Notes under the pieces: generated by a model
What the model was told of the DNA's origin: nothing
The model's input: the letters and a program-made list of their open reading frames with translations, nothing else
Databases searched by the model: none
From: JAJNPS01 sp031378845
GTDB lineage: Bacteria > Pseudomonadota > Alphaproteobacteria > Rhodobacterales > Rhodobacteraceae
DNA: 64,000 bases
Direction: 5' to 3'
Assembly: GCA_031378845.1 (NCBI GenBank)
Contig: JANNES010000017.1
Location: 1-64,000, forward strand
Shown: positions 52,785-61,905 of the stretch, in pieces
Numbering within the stretch: position 1 is the first letter of the stretch
Layout: each line of letters begins with the position of its first letter
Translations under genes and position numbers: made by a program

Positions 52785-55700
52785 ATGCCGATGGAAAAGA
52801 CGTTTCAACCCAGACTGGCCGAGGCCCGGATTTCCGCCAAATGGCTGGACGCACGCGCCTTTGCCGCCGGGGCCAATGCCAAACCCAAGGCTGACGGGAC
52901 ACCCGCGGACCCCTTTTCCATCATGATCCCGCCGCCGAATGTCACCGGCAGCCTGCACATGGGCCACGCCTTCAACAACACCCTGCAAGATATCCTGATC
53001 CGCTGGCACAGGATGCGCGGCTTCGATACGCTCTGGCAGCCCGGCACCGACCATGCCGGGATCGCCACGCAAATGGTGGTGGAGCGGGAACTGGCCCTGA
53101 CCCAGCAGCCCACCCGCCGCGAATTGGGTCGCGAAAAATTCCTCGAAAAGGTCTGGGCGCAAAAGGGCAAGTCAGAGGCGCACATCCTCGACCAGCTCAA
53201 ACACCTCGGTGCCTCCTGCGACTGGGACCGCACCGCATTCACGATGTCAGGTGCTCCCGGCGCACCGGCGGGCGAAGACGGCAATTTCCACGACGCCGTG
53301 ATCAAGGTCTTTGTGGACATGTACAACAAGGGCCTGATCTATCGCGGCAAACGTCTGGTGAACTGGGACCCGCATTTCGAGACCGCGATTTCCGATCTGG
53401 AGGTCGAGAATATCGAAGTCCCCGGCCACATGTGGCACTTCAAGTACCCGCTGGCGGGCGGGGAAACCTATGAATATGTTGAGAAAGACGCCGATGGCGC
53501 GATCACCCTGCGCGAGACCCGCGACTATATCAGCATTGCCACCACAAGGCCCGAAACCATGCTCGGCGACGGCGCAGTCGCGGTGCACCCGTCGGACGAA
53601 CGCTATGCACCAATAATCGGGAAACTATGTGAAATCCCGGTGGGGCCGGTGGAACACCGCCGCCTGATCCCGATCATCACCGACGAATATCCCGACCCCG
53701 TGTTCGGGTCGGGCGCCGTGAAAATCACCGGCGCGCATGACTTCAACGACTACGCGGTGGCGAAACGGGCGGGCATCCCGTGCTACCGGCTGATGGATAC
53801 GCGCGGCGCGATGCGGGCCGATTGCGCACCTTACGCCGAGGCGGCAGCGATGGCGCAGACAATCTCGCGGTCGTGGCTGGTGACGAAGGGCTACGTACCG
53901 GTCGGGTTTGCGGAGCAGCCGTACAATCCGACCGAGGCCGAGGTCGACACGCTGAACCTTGTGCCGGATGAATTGCGGGGGCTGGATAGGTTCGAGGCGC
54001 GCAGGCGGGTGGTCGAGGCGATCACCGCCGAGGGGCTGGCGGTGATGGTCCCCGCCCCGCTGCCGACGCCTGAGGCCGGGAAGATGCCGACCATGGGAGC
54101 GACGATGAACGCAGAGATCACGGGTGAGGCGCGGGACGGAGTTGAAATGATCCCCTTCGTCGAGTCCAAGCCGATCATGCAGCCCTTCGGCGACCGGTCG
54201 AAAGTAGTGATCGAGCCGATGTTGACCGACCAGTGGTTCGTCGACACTGGCTTGATCGTGGAGCCCGCGCTGGAGGCGGTGCGCTCGGGCCGGACGAAGA
54301 TCATCCCGCCCTCGGGCGAGAAGACCTATTACCACTGGCTGGAAAACATCGAGCCCTGGTGCATCTCTCGGCAGCTTTGGTGGGGGCATCAGATCCCGGT
54401 TTGGTATGGGCCGGATATTGGCGAGGATGGAGACTATAAGGCGCCGGGTCAAAAGGCCTTCTGCGGCTCGTCGTTCGCGGACGTTCAAGCGCAAGCGCAA
54501 GCCCACTACGGGCCGGGCTATGTTATCGAAGAATTTCTGAATTTCGATCCTCAGGAATTTGCGCGTCGTTACAACGAAAAGGCAACCGCAGACGGAAGGC
54601 CGTTGATGGCTGATCCAGTTGTGACGCAAAATCGCGAACTGTTTGAGGTCGAGGAAACTCCCAACAAGATCATCATACGACTCGGACGGGACGAAGACGT
54701 CCTCGACACCTGGTTCTCGTCCGGCCTCTGGCCGATCGGCACGCTCGGCTGGCCGAACTGGACCCCGGACGAACAGAAATACTTCCCCACCTCGGTCCTC
54801 GTGACCGGGCAGGACATCCTGTTCTTCTGGGTCGCCCGGATGATGATGATGCAGCTCGCCGTGGTGAACGACATTCCGTTCCACACCGTCTACCTGCACG
54901 GCCTGGTCCGCGACGCCAAGGGCAAGAAGATGTCGAAATCCCTCGGCAACGTCATCGACCCGTTGCAGATTATCGACGAATACGGCGCCGACGCGCTGCG
55001 CTTTGCCAATGCCGCCATGGCCTCGCTCGGCGGAACCCTGAAACTCGACACCCAGCGCATTGCAGGCTATCGCAATTTCGGAACCAAGCTCTGGAACGCC
55101 TGCCGCTTTGCCGAGATGAACCACGTCTGGGACAACCACACGACCTCTGCCCCGCCAAAACCGAACGCCACGGTCAACCGCTGGATCATGACGGAGACCG
55201 CCAGGACCCGCGCCGAGGTCGACGCAGCCCTCAACGACTACCGCTTTGATCAGGCCGCCGATGCGCTGTACAAATTCGTCTGGGGTCAGGTCTGCGACTG
55301 GTACGTGGAGTTTGCCAAACCGCTGTTCGACGGCCCTGACGCCGCAGAGACGCGCCAGACCATGGCTTGGGTCCTCGACCAGTGCATGATCCTGCTGCAC
55401 CCCATGATGCCCTTTGTCACCGAAGAGCTTTGGGCCACCACCGGCAAACGCGCCAAGATGCTGGTCCACACCGACTGGCCGACCTGCGGCGCGGAACTTT
55501 CTGATCCCGCAGCAGAATCTGAAATGGGATGGGTCACCACCGTGATCGACGAGATCCGCTCGGCGCGGGCTCAGATGCATGTGCCGGTCGGCCTCAAACT
55601 CGACATGCTCAGCCTCGCCATGGACCGGAACGCAACCGCCTACTGGTCGCGCAACGAGGCCCTGATCAAGCGCCTCGCCCGCATCGAGACCCTCACCCCG

Positions 55701-55988
55701 GCCGACAAGGCCCCCAAAGGTGCCATGACCATTGCTGTAGACGGCGCCACCTTCGCCATCCCCCTTGAAGGCATCATCGACATCACCGAGGAAAAATCCC
55801 GCCTGACCAAGACCTTGGACAAACTCACCAAGGAAATCACGGGCCTCAAGGGCCGCCTGAACAACCCCAACTTTGCCAAATCCGCCCCCGAAGAGGTCGT
55901 CGACGAAGCCCGCACCAACCTTGAGGCGCGCGAGGACGAGGCCGCCAAACTGAACGCGGCCCTTGCCCGCCTTGCCGAGCTTGGCTGA
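52785..55988 (+). CDS. valS: Valine--tRNA ligase
   Basis: 1067 residues, longer than the 951 of E. coli, partly from an insertion between HQIPVWYG and DEDVLDTWFSSG (about 545-640). HIGH motif in PPPNVTGSLHMGHAF, editing domain with TTRPETMLGD, KMSKS in GKKMSKSLGNVIDP, and a C-terminal coiled-coil arm. The ATG at 52785 suits AAGGA nine bases upstream. Codon choice differs between segments (G-ending in 53740-54300, C-ending elsewhere). Confidence 0.97.
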   Translation: MPMEKTFQPRLAEARISAKWLDARAFAAGANAKPKADGTPADPFSIMIPPPNVTGSLHMGHAFNNTLQDILIRWHRMRGFDTLWQPGTDHAGIATQMVVERELALTQQPTRRELGREKFLEKVWAQKGKSEAHILDQLKHLGASCDWDRTAFTMSGAPGAPAGEDGNFHDAVIKVFVDMYNKGLIYRGKRLVNWDPHFETAISDLEVENIEVPGHMWHFKYPLAGGETYEYVEKDADGAITLRETRDYISIATTRPETMLGDGAVAVHPSDERYAPIIGKLCEIPVGPVEHRRLIPIITDEYPDPVFGSGAVKITGAHDFNDYAVAKRAGIPCYRLMDTRGAMRADCAPYAEAAAMAQTISRSWLVTKGYVPVGFAEQPYNPTEAEVDTLNLVPDELRGLDRFEARRRVVEAITAEGLAVMVPAPLPTPEAGKMPTMGATMNAEITGEARDGVEMIPFVESKPIMQPFGDRSKVVIEPMLTDQWFVDTGLIVEPALEAVRSGRTKIIPPSGEKTYYHWLENIEPWCISRQLWWGHQIPVWYGPDIGEDGDYKAPGQKAFCGSSFADVQAQAQAHYGPGYVIEEFLNFDPQEFARRYNEKATADGRPLMADPVVTQNRELFEVEETPNKIIIRLGRDEDVLDTWFSSGLWPIGTLGWPNWTPDEQKYFPTSVLVTGQDILFFWVARMMMMQLAVVNDIPFHTVYLHGLVRDAKGKKMSKSLGNVIDPLQIIDEYGADALRFANAAMASLGGTLKLDTQRIAGYRNFGTKLWNACRFAEMNHVWDNHTTSAPPKPNATVNRWIMTETARTRAEVDAALNDYRFDQAADALYKFVWGQVCDWYVEFAKPLFDGPDAAETRQTMAWVLDQCMILLHPMMPFVTEELWATTGKRAKMLVHTDWPTCGAELSDPAAESEMGWVTTVIDEIRSARAQMHVPVGLKLDMLSLAMDRNATAYWSRNEALIKRLARIETLTPADKAPKGAMTIAVDGATFAIPLEGIIDITEEKSRLTKTLDKLTKEITGLKGRLNNPNFAKSAPEEVVDEARTNLEAREDEAAKLNAALARLAELG

Positions 55989-56036
55989 TTTCGCCTTTGC
56001 CGAAATATCCCGCCGGGGCTGAGGACCGAAGGGACG

Positions 56037-56057
56037 AGGGGGGCGCGCAGCCCCCCT
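56037..56057. terminator. GC-rich hairpin after valS
   Basis: AGGGGGGC and GCCCCCCT arms with a GCGCA loop, about 50 bases after the valS stop and 5 bases before the convergent gene's stop. No T-run follows. The preceding sequence (CGAAATATCCCGCCGGGG) gives the impression of a dispersed extragenic element, but that cannot be tested with one copy. Confidence 0.5.
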
Positions 56058-56061
56058 GGTC

Positions 56062-57291
56062 TCACAACACCCGGTCCAGTGCCCCAATCAACCGCGCGAC
56101 ATCCGCATCGCTGGTGTAATGCACCAGGCTCAGCCGCAGAACGCCCTTGGACATATCGACTCCCATCGCCTCCAACGGCCGGACGGCATAGAAGTCCCCC
56201 GCCCAGGCTCCGATCCCTTCGAGGGCGAGCGCCTCTGACACCGGACCTGCGTCGCGGTCCAGCGCCACCGCCACCGTTGGCGCCCGCGCCGCCGGATCTC
56301 GCGGCCCGATCAGCCGCACGTCATTGCGCGCCGCCAGATAGTTCATCAGCGGAGCCACCACGGCAATCTCTTGGGCGCGCATCAGGTCATGCACCGCACG
56401 GTTGCGCGCCGCCGGATCAGGCTGCGGCGCAAAGTGCCGGGCATGCAGCACGTCGATGTAATCCGCCATCCCCGCGCAAGCCGCGATCTGCGCGTGGTCG
56501 GGGCCTGCGGGCGTGAACCGCTTGTACAGGCTGTCTGCGTTGAAATAATGCGATTGCGCGGGCAGTTCCTCGCCAAATTCACGGCGGATCACCATCAGCC
56601 CCTGATGCGGGCCATAGGTCTTGTAGGCCGAAAAGAGATACACATCGCAGCCAAGCGCCGGAATGTCGGGAAACCCGTGCGGCGCATAGCTCACGCCATC
56701 CACGACTGTCCGCGCCCCGGCGGCGCGCGCCATCGCGCAAATCGCCGGCACGTCGTTGATTTCGGCCACCACGTTGGAGCAATGGGGAAAAGCCACCAGC
56801 CGCACCCGCCCATCCGTCAGCAACGCGGCGAGCCCCGCCGGGTCCAGATGCCCGGTGACAGGGTCGATCTGCCATTCGCGGACCTCGATCCCCTCTGCCT
56901 CCAGCCGCCGCCAGACCCCGGAATTCGCCTCATGGTCCTGATTGGTCACGACAATCGCCGCCCCGGCCGCCTTGAGCCATAACCGCACCGCTTGCGCCAG
57001 CACATAGGTGTTGGCGCTGGTCGACGGCCCGAACGACAACTCGTCGTACGCGACCCCCATCATCGCCGACAGCCGCGTCTGCGCCTCGTCCATCTCCGCT
57101 CCGCCCAGCTGCCCTGCGGGCTGAGGGCTGCCCGGCTGTACCTTGCGGTCGACATAAAACCGCGTCAGCCGGTCCACGACCTGCTGGCATGGATAAGACC
57201 CGCCGGCATTTTCAAAGAACGCATGCGTCGACAACACCGGCGAGGCGAACGCCGGAAACTGCGCACGCACGAAATCGAGATCAAATTGCAT
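56062..57291 (-). CDS. Cysteine-desulfurase-like class V aminotransferase
   Basis: 409 residues from ATG 57291 behind GGAG. Fold-type I PLP enzyme: THAFFENAGGSYPC start, NQDHEANSGVWRRL, HCSNVVAEIND, VVDGVSYAPHGFPDI and the Schiff-base Lys in LFSAYKTYGPHQG. This matches the cysteine-desulfurase-like subfamily TIGR01976-type. The role is not established; no Fe-S genes are adjacent. Convergent with valS. Confidence 0.85.
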   Translation of the reverse strand: MQFDLDFVRAQFPAFASPVLSTHAFFENAGGSYPCQQVVDRLTRFYVDRKVQPGSPQPAGQLGGAEMDEAQTRLSAMMGVAYDELSFGPSTSANTYVLAQAVRLWLKAAGAAIVVTNQDHEANSGVWRRLEAEGIEVREWQIDPVTGHLDPAGLAALLTDGRVRLVAFPHCSNVVAEINDVPAICAMARAAGARTVVDGVSYAPHGFPDIPALGCDVYLFSAYKTYGPHQGLMVIRREFGEELPAQSHYFNADSLYKRFTPAGPDHAQIAACAGMADYIDVLHARHFAPQPDPAARNRAVHDLMRAQEIAVVAPLMNYLAARNDVRLIGPRDPAARAPTVAVALDRDAGPVSEALALEGIGAWAGDFYAVRPLEAMGVDMSKGVLRLSLVHYTSDADVARLIGALDRVL

Positions 57292-57605
57292 GAAGGGCTC
57301 CTTTGCGCTCAGGAATGGCGCGACGAGGGCGCATGGTCAAGCCACTCAACCGGGCCACGCCAAACGCCAAGCCCTTTGAACCCACGCGACAATAAGCGGC
57401 TGACCGCCACAAAAACCGTCATGTGACAGATTCTTGTCACATTTCTTTGCATTCTGGGTCATCTAGCCCTTGCCTCGCTGGCACGTTGATCCCAGTTAGC
57501 TAGCTATCTTTTGCAAACCGAAACGCCCCGGCTTCACCGGTTTCTGAAAAACTTGCGCCTGATGGCCGTAAAACGCACCAAGGGCCCTAAAAATTGAGGT
57601 ACCCC
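57292..57605. other. Intergenic control region upstream of the binding-protein gene
   Basis: 314 bases between divergent genes. It contains the palindrome TGTGACA-N6-TGTCACA (57422-57441), a perfect TAGCTAGCTA (57497-57506), and GAGGT before the GTG start at 57606. No gene-like frame is seen. Confidence 0.55.
57422..57441. promoter_or_regulatory. 20-base palindrome, candidate operator
   Basis: Perfect 7-base arms TGTGACA and TGTCACA separated by GATTCT, 165 bases before the solute-binding protein gene and about 130 bases before the divergent aminotransferase gene. The spacing does not fit CRP (TGTGA-N6-TCACA). Regulator unknown. Confidence 0.5.
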
Positions 57606-58658
57606 GTGACACGCACACTTCAACTCATCGCAGGCTCAGTGTCTGCCCTGGCTTTTGCAAGCGCGGCCTTTGCCGCCGACGACGAGCTGGTTGTCTTTGA
57701 CTGGGCAGGTTTCGAGGTTCAGGCCCTGATCGAAGGTTACGTGGAAAAACACGGCCAGATGCCGACCTATGCCTTCTTTGGCGACGATGACGAGGCGTTC
57801 CAAAAGGCGTCTTCGGGCTTCAAGGCCGACGTGGCGCATCCCTGTTCGCAGATGGTGGGCAAATATCGCGACGCCGGGCTGATCGAGCCTTGGGACGTGA
57901 GCAAGATCCCTGAATTCGCCAATCTTGCCCCGCGCTTCCTCGATGCGCCGACGATCAAGGATGATGGCGGTGTGTGGTACATTCCGACCGATTACGCGTA
58001 CACTGCGATCGCCTACAACAACGAGCAGGTCACCCCCGAAGAGGCGTCGACACTCCAGATCTTCCTCGACCCGAAATATGCGGGCCGCATCTCGCTGCCT
58101 GACAACAGCGACGACATCTGGTCGTTGGCGCTCTTGGCCACCGGTGTATCCGACTGGAACGCGGTGACCGACGAGCAGTTCGCCGCCGCCGCCGCCTGGC
58201 TGCGCTCCGCACATGCCAATGTCCGCGCATACTGGGCCGATCCGTCAGAACTCGCCCAGCTGATGAAAACCGGTGAGGTTGTCGTATCGTTTTCGTGGAA
58301 TGACGGAGTCGCGGCCATGCGTCGCGAGGGCGTGCCGGTCACGTTCAACCGCACGCCCGAGGGTGGTGCTGCCACCTGGTTCTGCGGCTATGTGAACTTC
58401 AAGGACGCCCCCGGATCCGAGGACAAGGCCTATGACTTCATCAATGCCTGGCTGGAGCACCGCTCTGCCAAGGGGCTGCTGGAGAATTTCGGCTACGCCC
58501 ATACCAATGACGCGGCCATGGCCGAGATCACGATGGACGAGTTGAAGGCCGGCGATGTCGATCCGGTCGCGGGCACGCTTCTGAGCCAGACGCCGCTGGA
58601 TCCTGCCCTGCGCCAGCGGATGCTTGAAGAGTTCGAGCTGATCAAGTCCGGCTTCTGA
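57606..58658 (+). CDS. Periplasmic solute-binding protein, polyamine-type
   Basis: 350 residues from GTG 57606 behind GAGGT. A signal peptide ends at ASAAFA-ADDE (about residue 23). The mature protein matches the PotD/PotF-like SBP_bac family: FDWAGFEVQALIEGY, FGDDDEAFQKASSGFKADVAHPC, WYIPTDYAYTAIAYN and WADPSELAQLMKTGEVVVSFSWNDG. It would bind spermidine, putrescine or a similar cation for an ABC importer. No permease or ATPase gene adjoins it, so it is an orphan here. Confidence 0.88.
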   Translation: MTRTLQLIAGSVSALAFASAAFAADDELVVFDWAGFEVQALIEGYVEKHGQMPTYAFFGDDDEAFQKASSGFKADVAHPCSQMVGKYRDAGLIEPWDVSKIPEFANLAPRFLDAPTIKDDGGVWYIPTDYAYTAIAYNNEQVTPEEASTLQIFLDPKYAGRISLPDNSDDIWSLALLATGVSDWNAVTDEQFAAAAAWLRSAHANVRAYWADPSELAQLMKTGEVVVSFSWNDGVAAMRREGVPVTFNRTPEGGAATWFCGYVNFKDAPGSEDKAYDFINAWLEHRSAKGLLENFGYAHTNDAAMAEITMDELKAGDVDPVAGTLLSQTPLDPALRQRMLEEFELIKSGF

Positions 58659-58678
58659 TTTGACGTGACAAGGCAGCG

Positions 58679-58708
58679 AGGCCCGGTGAAACCATCACCG
58701 GGCCTTTG
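58679..58708 (+). terminator. Rho-independent terminator after the binding-protein gene
   Basis: Ten-base perfect arms AGGCCCGGTG and CACCGGGCCT around AAACCAT, 20 bases after the stop, followed by TTGTCATT. Confidence 0.8.
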
Positions 58709-58768
58709 TCATTCAACACCGCAGCGTCGGCTGACCTTCAAGGGTTGCGTCAACACGGAATGCACCGA

Positions 58769-59451
58769 ATGACTGGCTGTGTCCCTCATTTTTCCAACCC
58801 AGATGCAGTTTCCGACTATGCCCAAAATGTGCGGCGTATGGTTCCCGGCCTTGATGATTTACACCGCATGATGCTGCTGTTGCTGGCGAAAAATGCCCCC
58901 TTGATGCGCGGGTTCTGGTTTTGGGCGCGGGTGGGGGGATGGAGCTGCGGCTTTTCGCGCAAAGCCAACCCCGCTGGCAATTTGACGGCGTTGACCCCTC
59001 ACGGGCAGTGTTGACGCTGGCAGAGCAAACGCTGGAACGGTTGATCAATCAGGTCCAATTGCACGAAGGTTACATCGAGACTGCACCTGACGGCCCATTT
59101 GACGCGGCAACTTGCTTGCTGGCTTTGCATTTTCTTGCGCCAGATGATCGCTTGCGCACTTTGCTTCAGATCAGGCGGCGCATCAAACCGGGGGGGCCCC
59201 TTGTGATGGCCCATCACAGCATTGCAACGGACGACAAATCGCGCGCGGTCTGGGCGAAACGCTTTGCCGCCTTTGGCGCATCTTGGGGGGCAACGGCGCG
59301 GGCGGCCCCCCCCGGCAGCGCCAATGTATTCGACCAACTTCCGGTTCTTTCGCCTGACCAAGAGGCGGCTTTGCTGCAAGAGGCAGGATTTAGCGATGTC
59401 ACGATATTTTACGCAGCCTTTACCTTTCGCAGCCGGGTTGCCTATGCATAG
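58769..59451 (+). pseudogene. SAM-dependent methyltransferase gene broken by a single-base frameshift
   Basis: The first part (ATG 58769 to about 58900) reads MTGCVPHFSNPDAVSDYAQN, then MMLLLLAKNAP. After the five-C run at 58896-58900 the protein continues in the next frame as PLDARVLVLGAGGGMELRLF and on to VDPSRAVLTLAEQTL, KPGGPLVMAHH, ending RSRVAYA at 59451. One extra C in the run would give a single 228-residue class I methyltransferase with its VLGAGGG SAM motif intact. The cause may be a real 1-base deletion, a slippery-tract phase variant, or a sequencing error. Everything else looks undamaged. Confidence 0.8.
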
Positions 59452-59504
59452 ACTGGATGTCGCAGACATCCCTTGCACCCCACTTCGCCCGCGCCTATAT
59501 TTCC

Positions 59505-59822
59505 AATGTCCGGGGCAACTCGGACTATGGCGATAAACGCACCCATAATAGGCGGCTCGGACCCGGGGGCGGTACCCGGCGACTCCACCAACTTTCCCGG
59601 CATTGCGGGCGATTGGGGTCGAAATAGGATCGACGAACGTTCAAAGGGGCCAGCTTTTGCTCGGTGAGGTACCACCGTTATCGGTCCAAATGTACAGTTG
59701 CCAATGACAACCGTGCTCCGGCAATGGCTCTGGCTGCGTAAGCAGTTCGAGTCGCCGAAACTAAGCCCTTGCGCTTAGCAGCGTAAGGCGGGGTCCGCAG
59801 GCACCTGGCAACAGAAGCCTGC
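59505..59822 (+). ncRNA. ssrA: tmRNA, circularly permuted two-piece form
   Basis: The acceptor piece comes first and ends CGACTCC-A-CCA at 59590, with a T-arm-like segment before it. After a 24-base spacer the coding piece starts at 59615 with GGGGTCG, which pairs with CGACTCC (one G-U), and continues AGGATCGACG as in tmRNA 5' ends. The tag reading frame at 59700-59741 encodes ANDNRAPAMALAA then TAA. Hairpins follow at 59761-59778 (CTAAGC/GCTTAG) and 59797-59822 (GCAGGC/GCCTGC), then a T-rich run. Outer ends are approximate. Rescues stalled ribosomes and tags the nascent chains. Confidence 0.92.
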
Positions 59823-59872
59823 ACCTTTGCATTTTTTGTTGTCGGTTAAACGCTGTCGGGGCATGATTGCCC

Positions 59873-60529
59873 ATGCAGCGCGTCCTCGTGATCCTTTTCG
59901 CCTGTTTGCTCGCCCGCCCGGTTGCGGCCTGCGAAACCGCACTTTTGCTGGCCGTCGATGTGTCAGGCTCGATCAGCCTTGAAGAATACACTTTGCAAAT
60001 GGAAGGCCTTGCCAGCGCGATCGAAGATCCCAAGATCGTGACGGCGCTGTTGGAGGGTCAAAACCGCGTGGCCTTGGTGCAATGGTCGGGCAGCCGCGAC
60101 CAACGCCTGGCCCTGCCGTGGCAAAGGTTGCAAGATGAGAATGATGTGGCGGCCCTGGCCGCGAAAATCCGCAAAATCAAACGGCCACAACGCCATACTG
60201 TCACCGCGATCGGCGAAGCGATCCGCTTTTCGTTGGCCCAGTTTGCCGACGCATCAGATTGTGACCGCATGGTCATCGACGTGTCCGGCGATGGGGAAGA
60301 GAACGAAGGCATGACCCTTCGCGCCGCCCGCGCCGAGGCAGAGGCGGCCCGCGTCACCATCAACGCGATTGCCATCGAGATCGACGACCAGCACCTGGGG
60401 CTTTCGGCGTACTTTCTGCGTTTTGTCGTCACGTCCGAGGGCTTTGTTGTCACCGCACGGGGCCTGCCGGACTATCCCCGCGCCATCCGCGCCAAATTGC
60501 TGCGCGAACTGTCGAAGTTGGTCGGCTGA
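59873..60529 (+). CDS. DUF1194 von Willebrand factor A-type exported protein
   Basis: 218 residues. A signal peptide (1-20, MQRVLVILFACLLARPVAAC region) precedes a VWA-like domain with the MIDAS motif D29-V-S-G-S and VIDVSGDGEENEG, the DUF1194 signature. Function unknown; likely a periplasmic or surface metal-dependent binding protein. TTG at 59867 is an alternative start. It follows ssrA by about 50 bases. Confidence 0.88.
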   Translation: MQRVLVILFACLLARPVAACETALLLAVDVSGSISLEEYTLQMEGLASAIEDPKIVTALLEGQNRVALVQWSGSRDQRLALPWQRLQDENDVAALAAKIRKIKRPQRHTVTAIGEAIRFSLAQFADASDCDRMVIDVSGDGEENEGMTLRAARAEAEAARVTINAIAIEIDDQHLGLSAYFLRFVVTSEGFVVTARGLPDYPRAIRAKLLRELSKLVG

Positions 60530-60589
60530 TCGCGGTTCTCGACGCCGCCCGGCATCATCTGCCGCCTCTCGTGCATCGGCACCCAAACG

Positions 60590-60638
60590 CCCCATGAGGC
60601 GCACGCCGCAGCTTCGCATCCGAATTCACGCCTGATCA
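60590..60638 (+). repeat. Imperfect repeat, copy 1 of 2
   Basis: 49 bases beginning CCCCATGAGGCGCA and ending CCTGATCA. Matches copy 2 at 61044-61092 at 42 of 49 positions with no gaps. The next bases also end in CCAGCA in both. Confidence 0.75.
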
Positions 60639-61043
60639 GCGAAACCAGCACCACCACCTGCGCCGCAGACGGCGTGATGCGCGCATGGATTGGGCACCGG
60701 CAAACCGGGACAGCTTCAAGCCCACATCTTGGGTGACCGTGCCCGGATCTCGCACCTTTTTATACCGCAACGGCGATGGCGCAAAACTGACATCTCCGGG
60801 CAAGAACACCAAGGCAGGGACCAAGATCATCCCTAAAGGCGGGTTTGGTGGTGAACCACCCCGTTTGCACCCGTTGTCTCGAAGCCGGGTCGCGTTGACC
60901 CTCCAGTGGGCGATGTCCGCGCGGCGATGATCCTGCAAGGCCTTGAAATATGAAAACTGCGCGGAATCGCACAGTTCGTGACGGCATGGTCTTGACCATT
61001 TCCACAAGGCTGCCCTACTGCTTGCTGATGGGGTCCGCGAACA

Positions 61044-61092
61044 CCCCGTGAGGCGCAAGCTGCAGCATCGTATCCCAATTCACCCCTGATCA
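61044..61092 (+). repeat. Imperfect repeat, copy 2 of 2
   Basis: 49 bases beginning CCCCGTGAGGCGCA and ending CCTGATCA, immediately followed by the ribosome binding site of chrB. Pairs with copy 1, 454 bases upstream, in the same orientation. Confidence 0.75.
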
Positions 61093-61104
61093 AGGATGCC
61101 AGCA

Positions 61105-61905
61105 ATGCCCGGCCCGACGCAGATTTCTGCCGCTCAACTCGTACGACTTATCGGCACACCCGAGATGCCGATCATTTTAGACGTCCGTATCGCCGAAGAC
61201 CTCGCCGCCGATCCGCGCCTTATCCCCGGCAGCAGCGCGCTGCCCCACACGGCTTTTGATCCCGCGCCTGTCCGCCTGCACGGCCAGCGCGTTGTCGTCG
61301 CGTGTCAGCGTGGCCGCAAACTCTCTGAAGGCGCTGCCGCCCTCCTCCGCGCCCAGGGCATTGCTGCCGAAAGCCTTGAGGGCGGCACCGAGGCCTGGGT
61401 TGCAGCGCGCCTGCCGATGATCCCCATCGCGGCCCTTCCCCCGACCAACCTGTGGGTCACCCGCCACCGCCCCAAGATCGACCGCATCGCCTGCCCTTGG
61501 CTCATCTTGCGGTTCATCGACCCCACCGCCCGCTTTCTCTTTGTCGCCCCGGCCGAGGTGCCTGATGTGGCCCTTCGCTTCAACGCCACCGCCTTTGATA
61601 TCGAAGGTGTCACCTTCAGCCACCGGGGTGAGGGCTGCACCTTTGACGCCCTTCTTGACGATTTCGCGCTGCATACCGAGGCGCTCGACCGCCTTGCCCT
61701 GATCATCCGCGCCGCCGATACCGACCGGCACGACCTGGCCCCGCAGGCGGCGGGCCTTCTGGCCCTTTCGGTCGGCCTGTCACGCCAGTTTCGCGATGAC
61801 CTGCAACAACTGGATGCCGGAATAACAATGTATGATGCCCTTTACCGCTGGGCCCGCGACGGGCATGACGAAGGCCATGACTGGCCTGCGGGACGCAAGG
61901 CATGA
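61105..61905 (+). CDS. chrB: Rhodanese/ChrB-domain chromate resistance protein
   Basis: 266 residues from ATG 61105 with AAGGA eight bases upstream. Residues about 5-105 are a rhodanese domain with the active-site loop Cys67 (VVVACQRGRKLSEG). Residues about 118-260 match the ChrB C-terminal domain (WVTRHRPKIDRIACPWLILRFID, with GMTYDALY-like end). ChrB proteins sense or help reduce chromate and sit before chrA. The stop overlaps the chrA start (ATGA). Confidence 0.9.
   Translation: MPGPTQISAAQLVRLIGTPEMPIILDVRIAEDLAADPRLIPGSSALPHTAFDPAPVRLHGQRVVVACQRGRKLSEGAAALLRAQGIAAESLEGGTEAWVAARLPMIPIAALPPTNLWVTRHRPKIDRIACPWLILRFIDPTARFLFVAPAEVPDVALRFNATAFDIEGVTFSHRGEGCTFDALLDDFALHTEALDRLALIIRAADTDRHDLAPQAAGLLALSVGLSRQFRDDLQQLDAGITMYDALYRWARDGHDEGHDWPAGRKA

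Larger units (their letters stand above)
60530..61104. other. Gap with two imperfect repeats and an 81-codon orphan frame
   Basis: 575 bases between the DUF1194 gene and chrB. It contains the repeat pair at 60590 and 61044. A plus-strand frame (60685-60930, 81 codons) has no ribosome site and no recognisable motif; I do not call it as a gene. On the minus strand both repeats translate to a similar phrase (LIR-E-G-AAACAS), suggesting decayed copies of one coding end. Confidence 0.5.

Noticed and set aside
53625..56087. 820-codon open frame on the minus strand
   Set aside because: Lies wholly opposite valS, which has all synthetase motifs; high GC keeps the opposite frame open.
57422..57441. 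Reading the palindrome as a CRP/FNR site
   Set aside because: The half-sites TGTGA/TCACA are ten bases apart instead of six, and the FNR words TTGAT/ATCAA are absent.
60685..60930. 81-codon plus-strand frame between the repeats
   Set aside because: No ribosome binding site and no recognisable motif; kept only as part of the gap description.
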